A stretch of DNA of 64,000 nucleotides from CAYYNQ01 sp964473105 (GTDB taxonomy: Bacteria; Sumerlaeota; Sumerlaeia; MVZB01): the NCBI GenBank assembly GCA_964473105.1, contig CAYYNQ010000053.1, positions 4,900 through 68,899 on the forward strand. Direction: 5' to 3'. A model generated the notes under the pieces. That model was not told the DNA's origin, did no database searches, and was given only the letters and a program-made list of their open reading frames with translations. This document shows positions 37,063-46,458 of the stretch, one piece after another (position 1 is the stretch's first letter; the number at the start of each line of letters is the position of its first letter). The translations under genes were made by a program, and so were the position numbers.

Positions 37063-38577
37063 TTAACCCCGATACCGTTCCAGATAATACTTCTCGAGTT
37101 TCCTTAATGGTTTACCGTTGATCTTGATACCCATAGTAGCCAGTGCCTCCAGCGCATACTGGACTCGGCGGCGTGTCATGTCCCTGCCAATGATCTCCAT
37201 GCTGTCAAAAAGAGGAAGGGCATTGGGCTGACCGCTGATCGCAACATAGAAACAGGGGATGAAATCACGCAATTTTAATTCTTCATTCTCCGCAATGCTA
37301 TCAAATGACTCCCTGATAACATTACGGTCCCACTTCCTAGATCCCTCGATCTCCCACTGCGCAATGTACAGGATCCTTACCACGGTCTCCCCGTCAACCT
37401 TGTCCGGTATAAGCTGCTCCGGTCGATACACAGGACGGTCCGCAAACAAATATGCGGCGAGCGGGATAAAATCCGATAGCTTATCCATTCTCTGGACGGC
37501 AAGCGGTATGATCCGTCTCCATGATTCTTCATTAAGCATCCATTCATTCAATCTCGCGCCAATCTCAACAAATGTCAGTTTCTCGCGCAGATAGACCCCG
37601 TTCAGCCACAAAAGTTTCTGCATGTCAAAAACCGGCCCCCCCAGGCTGATCCTGTTCAGGTCAAACTTACGGGTGAACTCATCACGCGTAAAAACCTCCT
37701 GATCATCCGGCATGGAGTACGCCATCAGCCCGAGGTAATTCAGAAGTGCCTCGGGAAGAATTCCGGTTGCCTTGTAATATCCCACGCTGGTGGGGTTTTT
37801 TCGTTTCGACAACTTGGACTTGTCGGGATTGCGCAACAGCGGAAGGTGCACAAAGGAGGGCCTATCCCATCCGAATGCTTCATAAAGCAGCAGGTGTTTT
37901 GGCATGGAATTAATCCATTCCTCACCCCGGATGACATGGGTTATTTCCATGAGATGATCATCAACAACGCTGGCCAAGTGATATGTGGGAAAACCATCTG
38001 ATTTCATCAGGATCTGATGATCAACCTGATTCCACGGGATGCGGATCTCTCCCCTTAGATCATCAGACATGAGACATTCACCTTCAGACGGGACCCTCAA
38101 ACGGATAACATGCTTATCCCCGGCCTCGATTCTCGGCCGGGCCTCATCACGATTGAACATGCCCAGTGAGCCGTCATATCCTGTCGATAGGCCGGCCTTC
38201 TGGCGATCACCACGATACAACTCCAACTCTCCCGCAGTTGCGAAGCAGTAATACGCACGACCACTGTCAATCAGCCGGTCACAATGCTCCCGGTAGATAT
38301 GCATACGTTCACTCTGCCGATAAGGCCCAACCCCTCCCCCAATGTCCGGGCCCTCATCCCATGAGATTCCCGCCCACTTCAAAGACTCATGTATCAACTT
38401 CTCGGATTCCACATCACTTCTGGCCTGATCCGTGTCCTCGATCCTGAGGATCAGGCTACCTCCATGATGATCCGCGAATACACGGTTGAATATTGCTATA
38501 TAAACAGTACCGATATGCGGATCACCTGTCGGTGACGGGGCAACACGAACACGAACTGGGTATGGAGAAAATGACAT
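37063..38577 (-). CDS. gltX: Glutamyl-tRNA synthetase
   Basis: About 504 residues with 'VAPSPTGDPHIGTVYI' (HIGH motif), 'PLLRNPDKSKLSKRKNP' (KMSKS equivalent KLSKR) and 'TSVGYYKATGILPEAL'. The ATG at 38577 is preferred to a TTG at 38592. Having both GluRS and GlnRS suggests this enzyme is of the discriminating kind, though that is inference. Confidence 0.97.
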   Translation of the reverse strand: MSFSPYPVRVRVAPSPTGDPHIGTVYIAIFNRVFADHHGGSLILRIEDTDQARSDVESEKLIHESLKWAGISWDEGPDIGGGVGPYRQSERMHIYREHCDRLIDSGRAYYCFATAGELELYRGDRQKAGLSTGYDGSLGMFNRDEARPRIEAGDKHVIRLRVPSEGECLMSDDLRGEIRIPWNQVDHQILMKSDGFPTYHLASVVDDHLMEITHVIRGEEWINSMPKHLLLYEAFGWDRPSFVHLPLLRNPDKSKLSKRKNPTSVGYYKATGILPEALLNYLGLMAYSMPDDQEVFTRDEFTRKFDLNRISLGGPVFDMQKLLWLNGVYLREKLTFVEIGARLNEWMLNEESWRRIIPLAVQRMDKLSDFIPLAAYLFADRPVYRPEQLIPDKVDGETVVRILYIAQWEIEGSRKWDRNVIRESFDSIAENEELKLRDFIPCFYVAISGQPNALPLFDSMEIIGRDMTRRRVQYALEALATMGIKINGKPLRKLEKYYLERYRG

Positions 38578-38660
38578 GGTCTCAAATTCCAAATGGGCCT
38601 GTTATCACCGGCATTTCGACGGATTCAACAACACGCCATGACATTATAATGGTTTTGGCA

Positions 38661-41060
38661 TCAACTTCTAAGGACCGCACTGCATTTTCTGTCCAACTGC
38701 TTCATTATCCTGTCCACCGTTGAAGTAATCTCATCTTCATTGAGCGTATGATCCGGGGATCTCAATCTCAAGCGCAACGCTATACTCTTTTTCCCCTTCC
38801 CGACACGCTCACCTTCATAGACGTCGAAAATGTGGGCATCCTCCAGGTTCTGGCCACCGCCGTCCCTGACCGCTTCGAGAAGCTGTCCTGCGGGGATCCC
38901 ACAATCCACAACAACAGCCAGATCCCTCCAACTCGCGGGGAACCTCGGAACCTGACTCATCCCTGAATTTGAATCATGGCCGATCCCGCCCGCCAACGTC
39001 GTCAGGTCAATGAATGCTCCATATACACGACCACACAAGTCATATGCACCTGCAAGATCAGGGTGAATTTCACCCAGTTGACCGAGGGCCGATCCGTTCC
39101 TGTTGACCCCTGCTGAGCGCCCGGGATGGAATATCTGAGATTCATCCAAGGGCGACAGTTGCACGTCCGAAGGGTTTTCATACGCGCCCAACCGGACAAG
39201 CAGGGAATTTAGTATCCCTCTCAGGTCATAGAAGTCAACATCCCGGCCGTTGGATGACCAGTGTTCATCCCTGGGACCGGCCATGACAAATGCCAGGTCG
39301 TTCTTTTCGCCCGCGGGATCGCCAGCCGCTGAACCGTGAAACCATACCTTGCCCGTCTCGAACAGGCTGACCTCAGGCTCGTCCTGTTTTTGGTTGCAGG
39401 CCACGGCATTCAACAACCCTGGAAGCAGATTCGGCCTCATGACCACTTGGGCAGCAGTCAGTGGATTACTGATGCGGGGCAGTTCATCAGGATCACTCCC
39501 CATCTGCCGAGACTGCAGGTCACTGATGAAACTGTAATTTACAGCCTCGCAAAATCCCATGGATGTCATCGCATCTCGTGCATCTTCAACAATCGTTTCG
39601 ATACCGGAAATTGGCAGGCGCGACGGGAGGATTTTCGGCATGGTTGAGGGGATACGATTGTAATTATGCATACGTGCAACTTCTTCGATCAGGTCGATCT
39701 CACGTGTCACATCTATCCTGTGGCTTGGAACCTGGATTACCATGACATCCTGGTCGAATTTACGGATCTCAAACCTGAGATTGGCCAAGTAATCCGCGAT
39801 CTCCGTGCTGGTGAGCTCCAAACCCAGAAGGCTGTTGACTCTGTCTATCCGCAGCGATATGCAGGATGGCTCATGAGTGATACTAGGTTGCATATCCAGG
39901 CATCCCTTCACAACTTTTCCATCGGCAATCTCCTGGATCAGCTGTGTTGCCCGGTTCAATGACAAAACAAGGTTTTCCCGATCGGTCCCACGTTCAAAAC
40001 GGTATGATGAATCAGTTTGCAGATTGTATCGGCGCGCGGTTCTCCGGATCAGGTCCGGCCTGAAATATGCCGCCTCAAGCAGGATATTCGTTGTCTTTGC
40101 GGTCACCTCGGTGTCACGACCGCCCATCACACCCGCGAGTGCAACGGGACCATCCTCGTCACAGACCAGGAGGTCTTCAGCGGTGAACTCCAGTGTCTTC
40201 CCGTCGATAAGGTCCAGTTTCTCGCCCTGTTCAGCAAACCGAACCTTGATTGTCCCGGCCGCCAAGCTGTCAAAGTCAAAAGCGTGCAGGGGATGCCCCA
40301 GTTCAAGCAGGACATAATTCGTGATATCGACAACATTATTGATCGGCCTCAGGCCCGATGCCTCAAGTGCATATCTGATCCATGCCGGACTCTCGCCCAT
40401 CCTGACACCCTTGATCAGACGACAGGTGTACCTTGGACACGCCTGCTTGTCCTCGACATGCAGGCGAACCACCCTTTCGATTCGATCCAACATTTCCTTG
40501 AACCGGGGTGTCGGTGGGAATACCTGGGCACCGGTGACGGCACCGATATCCCGAGCAACCCCCAACATGCTTAAACAATCCGGACGGTTCGGCGTCACCT
40601 TGATATCCACAAGATAGTCGAAGAATTCGCCGGGAACCCATTCGGCCGGCAACTCATAGATCCCCGAGTGATCCTGCCCGAGTTGAAGTTCTCGAGCGGA
40701 ACACAACATCCCCTCGCTGGATATTCCCCTCACTTTGGCCTTTTTGATACGGTTCCCGTCCGGGAGGATTGCCCCAACCAGCGCACAGGGATAATTGCCG
40801 CCAAGCCTGACGTTAGGTGCCCCGCACACGATCCGCAGGGGTTCCGGCTGACCGACATCAACATTGCATAATTTGAGACGACCGGCATCCGGATGCGCTT
40901 CAATCTGAATCACCTTGCCGACAACAATTTTCCCCGCGTCCAGCCCGAGATCCAGTTCCTTCTCGACTTCAAGGCCTGAAAACGTCAAACCCTCGACCAG
41001 ATCCCCGATGTCTACATTCAGGTTCAGGACCTGTCTCAACCAGCGTAATGATAACTGCAT
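38661..41060 (-). CDS. pheT: Phenylalanyl-tRNA synthetase beta subunit
   Basis: 799 residues: an N-terminal tRNA-binding domain ('VGKVIQIEAHPDAGRLKLC'), the B3/B4 editing domain ('PRYTCRLIKGV', 'ITNYVLLELGHPLHAFD'), B5, the catalytic-like core and a C-terminal anticodon-binding domain ('PRFPASWRDLAVVVD'). Forms an alpha2-beta2 enzyme with PheS, encoded 50 bases upstream in the same operon. Confidence 0.97.
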   Translation of the reverse strand: MQLSLRWLRQVLNLNVDIGDLVEGLTFSGLEVEKELDLGLDAGKIVVGKVIQIEAHPDAGRLKLCNVDVGQPEPLRIVCGAPNVRLGGNYPCALVGAILPDGNRIKKAKVRGISSEGMLCSARELQLGQDHSGIYELPAEWVPGEFFDYLVDIKVTPNRPDCLSMLGVARDIGAVTGAQVFPPTPRFKEMLDRIERVVRLHVEDKQACPRYTCRLIKGVRMGESPAWIRYALEASGLRPINNVVDITNYVLLELGHPLHAFDFDSLAAGTIKVRFAEQGEKLDLIDGKTLEFTAEDLLVCDEDGPVALAGVMGGRDTEVTAKTTNILLEAAYFRPDLIRRTARRYNLQTDSSYRFERGTDRENLVLSLNRATQLIQEIADGKVVKGCLDMQPSITHEPSCISLRIDRVNSLLGLELTSTEIADYLANLRFEIRKFDQDVMVIQVPSHRIDVTREIDLIEEVARMHNYNRIPSTMPKILPSRLPISGIETIVEDARDAMTSMGFCEAVNYSFISDLQSRQMGSDPDELPRISNPLTAAQVVMRPNLLPGLLNAVACNQKQDEPEVSLFETGKVWFHGSAAGDPAGEKNDLAFVMAGPRDEHWSSNGRDVDFYDLRGILNSLLVRLGAYENPSDVQLSPLDESQIFHPGRSAGVNRNGSALGQLGEIHPDLAGAYDLCGRVYGAFIDLTTLAGGIGHDSNSGMSQVPRFPASWRDLAVVVDCGIPAGQLLEAVRDGGGQNLEDAHIFDVYEGERVGKGKKSIALRLRLRSPDHTLNEDEITSTVDRIMKQLDRKCSAVLRS

Positions 41061-41110
41061 ATGAATACCTGCCGCACTCCACTTTGCGGGAAATCGGCCC
41101 TATATCTTTT

Positions 41111-42130
41111 TTAAAACTGGCGTAAAAACCGAATATCATTCTCGTAAAAATATCGGATATTGGTGATTCCGTGCTTGAGCATGACAAACCTCTCCACACC
41201 CAACCCGAAAGCAAACCCATTGACCTCTTTCGGGTCATAACCCACATTCTCAAGGACCGTCGGATGAATCATCCCGGATCCAAGGACTTCAAGCCATTCC
41301 TCCTCGCCCCGGTGATTTTTCCAGAGAATGTCGATTTCCGCGCTGGGTTCGGTAAATGGAAAGAAAGACGGCCTCATCCGCATCGCCCGGCCTGACCCAA
41401 AATAACACTGTATCAGCCTCTCCAGCACACCCTTGAGATCGCTCATTCTGACATCCCGGCCAACCAGAAATCCCTCGATTTGCGTGAACATTGCCGAATG
41501 TGTTGCGTCATCATCACACCGGTACACACGACCCGGCGCAATGACGGCCAAGGGCGGTTTCCTTGACCGCATCAACCGAATCTGTACTGGAGAGGTGTGA
41601 GTGCGAAGCACCCCGCCGCCATGGATATAAAATGTATCCTGCATATCCCGCGCGGGATGGTCTTCCGGAATATTCAGGGCTTCAAAATTATGGAACTCGT
41701 CCTCGATATCAGGTCCTGAAGCAACCTCGAAACCCATTTCACGAAAGATGGTTGAGATCTCGCGACAGCCGCGGGTCAGGGGATGAAGATGTCCCGACAC
41801 GGGATCCCTGCCCGGAAGCGTGACATCGATGACTTCATCGGAGAGGCGCCGCGCCCTGATTTCCTGTTCGAACCCGACCTGTCGCCTGCTGAGTTCACCC
41901 TCAAGTTTTTGCCTGGACTCGTTATAATCCTTCCCAAACCTGGGTTTATCCTCGGCTGGAAGTCGGCCCATTTCGCTTTTCAGCGTGATGAATTCACTTT
42001 TTTTGCCCAGATACTTGATCCGCAGGGCCTCTAGCCCGGCAATCTCGCTGCAATCCCGAATCTCCCGCACGCCGTCGGCTCCGAGTGTCCGAACCCTTTC
42101 CAGCAGGTTGGTCAGGCTGTTGTCAGTCAT
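41111..42130 (-). CDS. pheS: Phenylalanyl-tRNA synthetase alpha subunit
   Basis: 339 residues, class II catalytic subunit. An N-terminal coiled-coil domain binds tRNA. Motifs include 'HPLTRGCREISTIFREMGF', 'DIEDEFHNFEALNIPEDHPARD' region (class II motif 1-2), 'RVYRCDDDATHSAMFTQIEG' and the C-terminal 'GFAFGLGVERFVMLKHGI'. Its ATG abuts the rplT stop, so the two are coupled. Operon order infC-rpmI-rplT-pheS-pheT. Confidence 0.97.
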   Translation of the reverse strand: MTDNSLTNLLERVRTLGADGVREIRDCSEIAGLEALRIKYLGKKSEFITLKSEMGRLPAEDKPRFGKDYNESRQKLEGELSRRQVGFEQEIRARRLSDEVIDVTLPGRDPVSGHLHPLTRGCREISTIFREMGFEVASGPDIEDEFHNFEALNIPEDHPARDMQDTFYIHGGGVLRTHTSPVQIRLMRSRKPPLAVIAPGRVYRCDDDATHSAMFTQIEGFLVGRDVRMSDLKGVLERLIQCYFGSGRAMRMRPSFFPFTEPSAEIDILWKNHRGEEEWLEVLGSGMIHPTVLENVGYDPKEVNGFAFGLGVERFVMLKHGITNIRYFYENDIRFLRQF

Positions 42131-42498
42131 TACTGGGGTGCCTGGTTAAGGCCCGTACGCGCCTTGTCAACAAGCTCGCTAAATGCCATCTGATCATGTA
42201 TCGCCAAGTCGGCAATAACCTTTCGGTCCAACTCAATTCCGGCAAGCTTCATCCCATGAACAAATTCACTGTATTTCAGACCGTTGGCCCTGACCGCCGC
42301 ATTGATTCGGGCGATCCAGAGCTGACGAAACACCCTCTTGCGGACACGACGGTCACGATAGGCATACTGTAGACCTCGCTTGACTGTTTCCTTTGCGCTC
42401 TTGAACAACCGGGAACGGGCACCCCGGGCGCCACCCGCCATTTTTAGGATTTTTTTTCGGCGCCTGCGCGTTGCAACACTGTTTGTTACTCGAGACAT
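42130..42498 (-). CDS. rplT: 50S ribosomal protein L20
   Basis: 122 residues with the typical N-terminal 'SRVTNSVATRRRRKKILKMA' and 'YAYRDRRVRKRVFRQLWI'. Besides its structural role early in 50S assembly, L20 in other bacteria represses its own operon by binding the leader or the region before rpmI. Here it follows rpmI after about 120 bases and overlaps the start of pheS by one base. Confidence 0.97.
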   Translation of the reverse strand: MSRVTNSVATRRRRKKILKMAGGARGARSRLFKSAKETVKRGLQYAYRDRRVRKRVFRQLWIARINAAVRANGLKYSEFVHGMKLAGIELDRKVIADLAIHDQMAFSELVDKARTGLNQAPQ

Positions 42499-42620
42499 GA
42501 TTCCCCACCTCGTTCCTTCAGTTATGGTTGGTCCCCATTATCGGGAAAAGACACCCCCGCAGAAATACTCTGGCCTCCCCTGAATCCCGCGGATGATGGT
42601 GAACCGGAAAACGAATCCGG

Positions 42621-42818
42621 TTAATGGCCCTCGATCAGGCGGTTGATCCTTTTTTCGTCAGCAGTCGTCACAAGGGCGCCGCTCCGCAAACGCCGCTTCC
42701 TTTTTGCATTTTTCTTCGTCAGGATATGACTGTGATTGGCACGCTTGCGCCGAATCTTGCCCGAACCGGTCAGCTTGAATCTCTTCTTCACGGATCCCTT
42801 TGTCTTTAGCTTCGGCAT
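42621..42818 (-). CDS. rpmI: 50S ribosomal protein L35
   Basis: 65 residues starting MPKLKTKGSVKKRFKLT, a near-universal L35 N-terminus; very basic. The ATG at 42818 has GGGGAG seven bases upstream; a longer frame to 42854 adds unmatched residues. Sits between infC and rplT as in most bacteria. Confidence 0.97.
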   Translation of the reverse strand: MPKLKTKGSVKKRFKLTGSGKIRRKRANHSHILTKKNAKRKRRLRSGALVTTADEKRINRLIEGH

Positions 42819-42862
42819 TTTCTGACTCCCCTCATTCCCTCGATCATGGTGCAACGGACTTG

Positions 42863-43414
42863 TTATTCCGCCTCTGTCTTCTGCTTATCTGCTCCTGGAA
42901 CCCGCTTGGGTGTCAATAATACAACCTGCAACCTGCTTCTCCCAAAACCCCGGTTGCTTGACTCAAGCGTTGAAAGGTCCGCCAACTTCTCTATCATGCT
43001 GTCAAGCCTCTGCGTCCCAATCTCATAATGGCGCAATTCACGCATCCGATAACGAACTGTAAGCTTGACCTTGTGCCCCTTCTCCAGAAATTCCCTGGCA
43101 TGCTTGAGCTTGAACCCAAAATCATGCGGATCAATGTTCGGCCTTAACTTGATCTCCTTCGTATCCTGCCTGTGCGTATTCTTCCGTGCCAGTTTCTGCT
43201 TGCGCTTCAGCTCATAAAGATATTTGTTAAAATCCATGATCCGGCAAACAGGCGGATCTGAATCCGGAGCAACCTCAACCAGGTCCAACTCCTTGCCCTG
43301 TGCCCTCTCCATGGCATCCTCCAGGGAGACAATGCCCAGTTGCTTGCCGTCTTCATCAATCAGTCGGACTTCCTCGGCCGATATCCTTTTATTGGTACGT
43401 ATGTTTGTCCTGAT
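42863..43414 (-). CDS. infC: Translation initiation factor IF-3, probable ATC start
   Basis: 183 residues if started at the ATC codon 43414-43412. IF-3 keeps subunits apart and checks the start codon. Seen are the N-terminal domain ('EEVRLIDEDGKQLGIV'), a linker rich in Lys, and the C-terminal domain ('LRPNIDPHDFGFKLKHA', 'FLEKGHKVKLTVRYRMRE'). An ATG at 43429 has no usable ribosome binding site spacing, whereas GGAGGG (43427-43422) sits seven bases before ATC. In E. coli infC uses a rare AUU start for self-control, so ATC fits the family's behaviour. A C-terminal tail of about 15 charged residues is present. Confidence 0.93.
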   Translation of the reverse strand: MRTNIRTNKRISAEEVRLIDEDGKQLGIVSLEDAMERAQGKELDLVEVAPDSDPPVCRIMDFNKYLYELKRKQKLARKNTHRQDTKEIKLRPNIDPHDFGFKLKHAREFLEKGHKVKLTVRYRMRELRHYEIGTQRLDSMIEKLADLSTLESSNRGFGRSRLQVVLLTPKRVPGADKQKTEAE

Positions 43415-43429
43415 GGTTAAACCCTCCAT

Positions 43430-43786
43430 CCCCTTTTTCCGTCGATCGGCTCATCCCGGATGCTCCGGAACGTCTCCAGCAAAACAACAAACCGCGACAG
43501 GACAAAGTCTTCCCGCCGCGGTTGCTCGTGCTCCGTGGTTACCGAGAATGCCCACCCATCCCCACATCTTCTCAGGCAACCACGCCTGAACGAAGGGCGA
43601 TTACACCTCGTCCCGGACGACCCGCCACACGAGTCGCCTCCCGGGACGACCGCTGGGGGTGAGAAAGCGGGAAGCTTTCTACTTGTATGTTATAACTGTC
43701 TTTCTAACTACCCCGCCGCCACCATAGCTCAACTTGAGTGGCGGGAACCTCACATGCCATGCCATATCTCTAACAACCACGGCAAT
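43430..43786 (-). promoter_or_regulatory. Long structured leader of the infC operon
   Basis: About 355 bases between the promoter and infC. On the minus strand it can form several perfect or near-perfect hairpins: 43738-43744 with 43716-43722 (7 pairs, with an inner inverted repeat), 43674-43679 with 43663-43668 (6 pairs), 43641-43648 with 43609-43616 (8 pairs), 43584-43589 with 43572-43577 (6 pairs), then an attenuator-like hairpin. Such leaders regulate rpmI-rplT (L20 binding) or pheST (attenuation) elsewhere. I found no Phe-rich leader peptide and no full T-box, so the class is open. Confidence 0.65.
43481..43523 (-). terminator. Attenuator-like terminator in the infC leader
   Basis: On the minus strand AACCGCG (43523-43517) pairs with CGCGGTT (43496-43490), with a further GGGA/TCC pairing inside, followed by a U-rich run TTGTTGTTTT (43490-43481). 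It lies about 50 bases before infC and after the other leader hairpins, as an attenuator would. Confidence 0.55.
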
Positions 43787-43791
43787 CAGCA

Positions 43792-43820
43792 TTTATACCG
43801 AGCAACGCCGAATATGTCAA
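43792..43820 (-). promoter_or_regulatory. Sigma-70 promoter of the infC operon
   Basis: Minus strand: perfect TTGACA (43820-43815), 17-base spacer, TATAAA (43797-43792). Start of transcription is expected near 43785. It is the clearest housekeeping-type promoter in the window. Confidence 0.8.
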
Positions 43821-44048
43821 TCGCAATGACATGACAGCGGTGTCTGTGTGATGGTTTGCTCCATAGGTTTGCATTGATTTCGATGACTATCTCGTTTGGA
43901 AACAGGCAGAAGGGGCCACGGTCCCCAACCTCGGCTCGAAATCAGGCCTGATTGATACGGCGAAAACAGTTCAACTCACAGAATTCCAAGCATATATATG
44001 GCCGGGCAACTGACAAACAGTGCCCTCCAATTCCTTCCTCAACATCAT

Positions 44049-45150
44049 TTAGAGAATTTCAGGCCGACCATATCCCATTTTTTCACAATGATCCACGATT
44101 GAGTCTATCGGCAGGGGCTGATTATCGATGATCGGTCTGAGAAAATCTTCAAGGGTATCGGAAGTCGTCTTTTTCTCATTTACATGGGCCTCCGTGACAT
44201 CTTTCTCAGCAATTTTCAAATACTCACCAAGTTCAAGCATCTGGTATCTGATTTCCGCACGAAGAAACCCGAGGATATCTCCAGGGTCTGAACAAGACAC
44301 GCCCCTTCAGCGATTAAACGATTGGAACCCCGTGCATTACTGCGTATTGTATCGCCGGGACATGCCATGACTGTGCGGTTATTCGCAGTTGCCTGACGGG
44401 CCGTGACCAGGGATCCACTTTCCAGCCTGGCCTCGATGACCAGTGTGCCCAGAGTCAGCCCTGCGATGATTTCATTTCTCAGTGGAAAAAGTCCCGCTGA
44501 CGGTTTCGTCATCATCGGAAAAGGGCTGACAACCGCCCCATGACCAAGTTCAACAACCGAACGTGCCAATTCATTATTTTTGCCGGGGTAAACGGGAGTT
44601 CCCAGACCCTGACCGAGAATAGCCAGTGTTCTTCCCCCAGCCTCAAGCGCGGCCCGATGTGAGGCTGTATCAACCCCGTATGCCATTCCACTGACTACCG
44701 TTAGTCCCTGCCTTGCAATGGATCCGGCCAGAAGGGATGTCATCTGGATGGCATAGTGACTCGGAGATCGGGAGCCGACGATTGAAATGGATATTCGGTC
44801 TACAGGCTTGATTTCCCACTTCACTCACAAAACGAGGGGATGCGCCGGAAACTGACGCAACAATGGAGGATAATCTGGCTCCTGACAATGGATCAACCTT
44901 ACGCCTTGATTCCCTAGTTCTGAGTAATTCAGTCTTGGCCTGATCCAGAGAAGCTGTATCAAGCAGGGAATCTACCCGTGATAACCCGAAAACCCCTTAC
45001 CGCCTTCAATTTGTGACACGATCGGCACGCAACACTGACTCAGCATCGCCAAACACCTCCAGTAACCGATGAGTCAGAACATGGCCAATCGCCGGTGCGA
45101 CGGCGAGCCTCGCAACCAAGCCAAGTATATACCCAGCATCAGAGGGTCAT
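44049..45150 (-). pseudogene. dprA: Broken dprA (DNA-processing protein A)
   Basis: Pieces of DprA run leftward in order. 'RLAVAPAIGH' and 'HRLLEVFGDAESVLRA' (N-terminal SAM-like domain) end at TGA 45008-45006. After a frame change come 'GVRLIHCQEPDYPPLLRQF' and another TGA at 44827-44825, then a long intact Rossmann core with 'IVGSRSPSHYA', 'VSGMAYGVDTASH', 'FPLRNEIIAGL' and 'GSNRLIAEGACLV'. A frameshift near 44290 leads to the C-terminal winged-helix part ('LPIDSIVDHCEKMG'). A frameshift just after the likely ATG at 45150 also seems needed. DprA loads RecA on incoming DNA in natural transformation; several independent lesions show the gene is dead. Confidence 0.85.
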
Positions 45151-45238
45151 TCTCCAGATATTAACCATAAAAAACCTCCCGGATATCAGACCATTACAAT
45201 AACACCTGCCGGAATCGGGAAGTTATATTTTTCATATC

Positions 45239-46327
45239 TTATTCAAAGTGAAGCAGGCTACGTTCTCCCTCGGGCCAGACTCTATAAAATTCCTTGGGAT
45301 GATTGGGGCCTACCGGATGCCCTGCGGTAATACCCATGCCGACAAAGTTGGCGCTTCGGTACAAACCCACATTATTGGAAATGGTTTTCTTGTCATCGTA
45401 TTCCAACCCACTCTGAACCTCCCTGACAAGGTCCGTGAATTCCCGAGCATCAGCCGCCGTATTGAAGAAAAGATAGAAAACCCGCGCTTCCTGCTTCGTC
45501 CCACCCATGGCTCCGTAGGTCAGAACATATCCCTTCAGGTTCAGCATGGCATCGAGATTCGACTTCACCTGATTAATGGCCGCTCCACCGAATTTGAACG
45601 TGACAGGAAATTCCACATCAAGAAGCCAGTCCCTGTTCAGGTGACTGGCATCAGCCGTACCCATGCCCATGGGCGGCGCATAGTCCCCGTTCAATGGGAT
45701 ATGATACATCTCATCATACCTGTATTCCTTGAAAAGGGGGCGATACATGTTGTTGGCAAAGTAAAGGTATATTCCCCGCGTAAACCTGATGTCGTAGAAC
45801 CCCCGGTAACTCCAGATATAAGTGGGGATAATATGGAATATAAACACGAGCACAACCATCATGCTCAGGAATTTCAGGAAGGCACCATTTATGAAATTGT
45901 GAATGGCTGCCTTCAACCTTATATTACGCTGCTTGGCCCGGTGTGCCCGCTCATTGATCCCGGCAAGGCGCTCTTTCTCCTCTTCCAGATGGCTGATCTG
46001 TTCCGTCAGGAGCATGAAGCATTCGTTCCAGTCAAACTCAAACTTCTGGCGTTCGGCATCGTTGAATGCGGAGACTTTTCTTAGCATGATGCTGTCAGAG
46101 ACAATGGTCATGATGTTCTGACCGATTTTTTCATCGTGATCCAGTGTGTCCAGAAAACCATCGTGAAGCATTGCAATCCGACTTTTCAACTCTATGAACT
46201 TCAGTTCAGCTTGTGCCGATATATTCCTCGACTTCTGCGCATGCAGGCAAAAATCCCTGAACTGGGTCCACCGCACATGCAATTCCCTGGATTCGTCAAG
46301 ACTTCTGTTTAAAATCGGGTCGATCAT
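45239..46327 (-). CDS. Unknown coiled-coil membrane protein
   Basis: 362 residues, no family recognised. Residues 1-140 are helical and charged, with a coiled-coil stretch ('LEEEKERLAGINERAHRA') near 110-130. One strong membrane helix follows ('LKFLSMMVVLVFIFHIIP', about 150-168), then a 190-residue C-terminal domain rich in aromatic residues with 'GGAAINQVKSNLDAMLN' and 'NNVGLYRSANFVGMGI'. The order suggests a cytoplasmic helical domain, one membrane span and a periplasmic domain. The frame is intact. It lies downstream of the BFD-like gene on the same strand. Confidence 0.6.
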   Translation of the reverse strand: MIDPILNRSLDESRELHVRWTQFRDFCLHAQKSRNISAQAELKFIELKSRIAMLHDGFLDTLDHDEKIGQNIMTIVSDSIMLRKVSAFNDAERQKFEFDWNECFMLLTEQISHLEEEKERLAGINERAHRAKQRNIRLKAAIHNFINGAFLKFLSMMVVLVFIFHIIPTYIWSYRGFYDIRFTRGIYLYFANNMYRPLFKEYRYDEMYHIPLNGDYAPPMGMGTADASHLNRDWLLDVEFPVTFKFGGAAINQVKSNLDAMLNLKGYVLTYGAMGGTKQEARVFYLFFNTAADAREFTDLVREVQSGLEYDDKKTISNNVGLYRSANFVGMGITAGHPVGPNHPKEFYRVWPEGERSLLHFE

Positions 46328-46458
46328 ATGCGAATCATGCCATTTATATTTTTGGGTTCCCAGACTAACTCACATCCACCAAGACCTTCCTGCATGGGAT
46401 ATCCCGAACAGGGGTGGTACACATTACATGCTTATATTGCGCCTCGGGCCAAAAATCG

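Noticed and set aside
43430..43600. T-box leader for pheST
   Set aside because: An ACCGCGG-containing hairpin resembles a T-box terminator, but the TGGN antiterminator bulge and a convincing specifier loop were not found.
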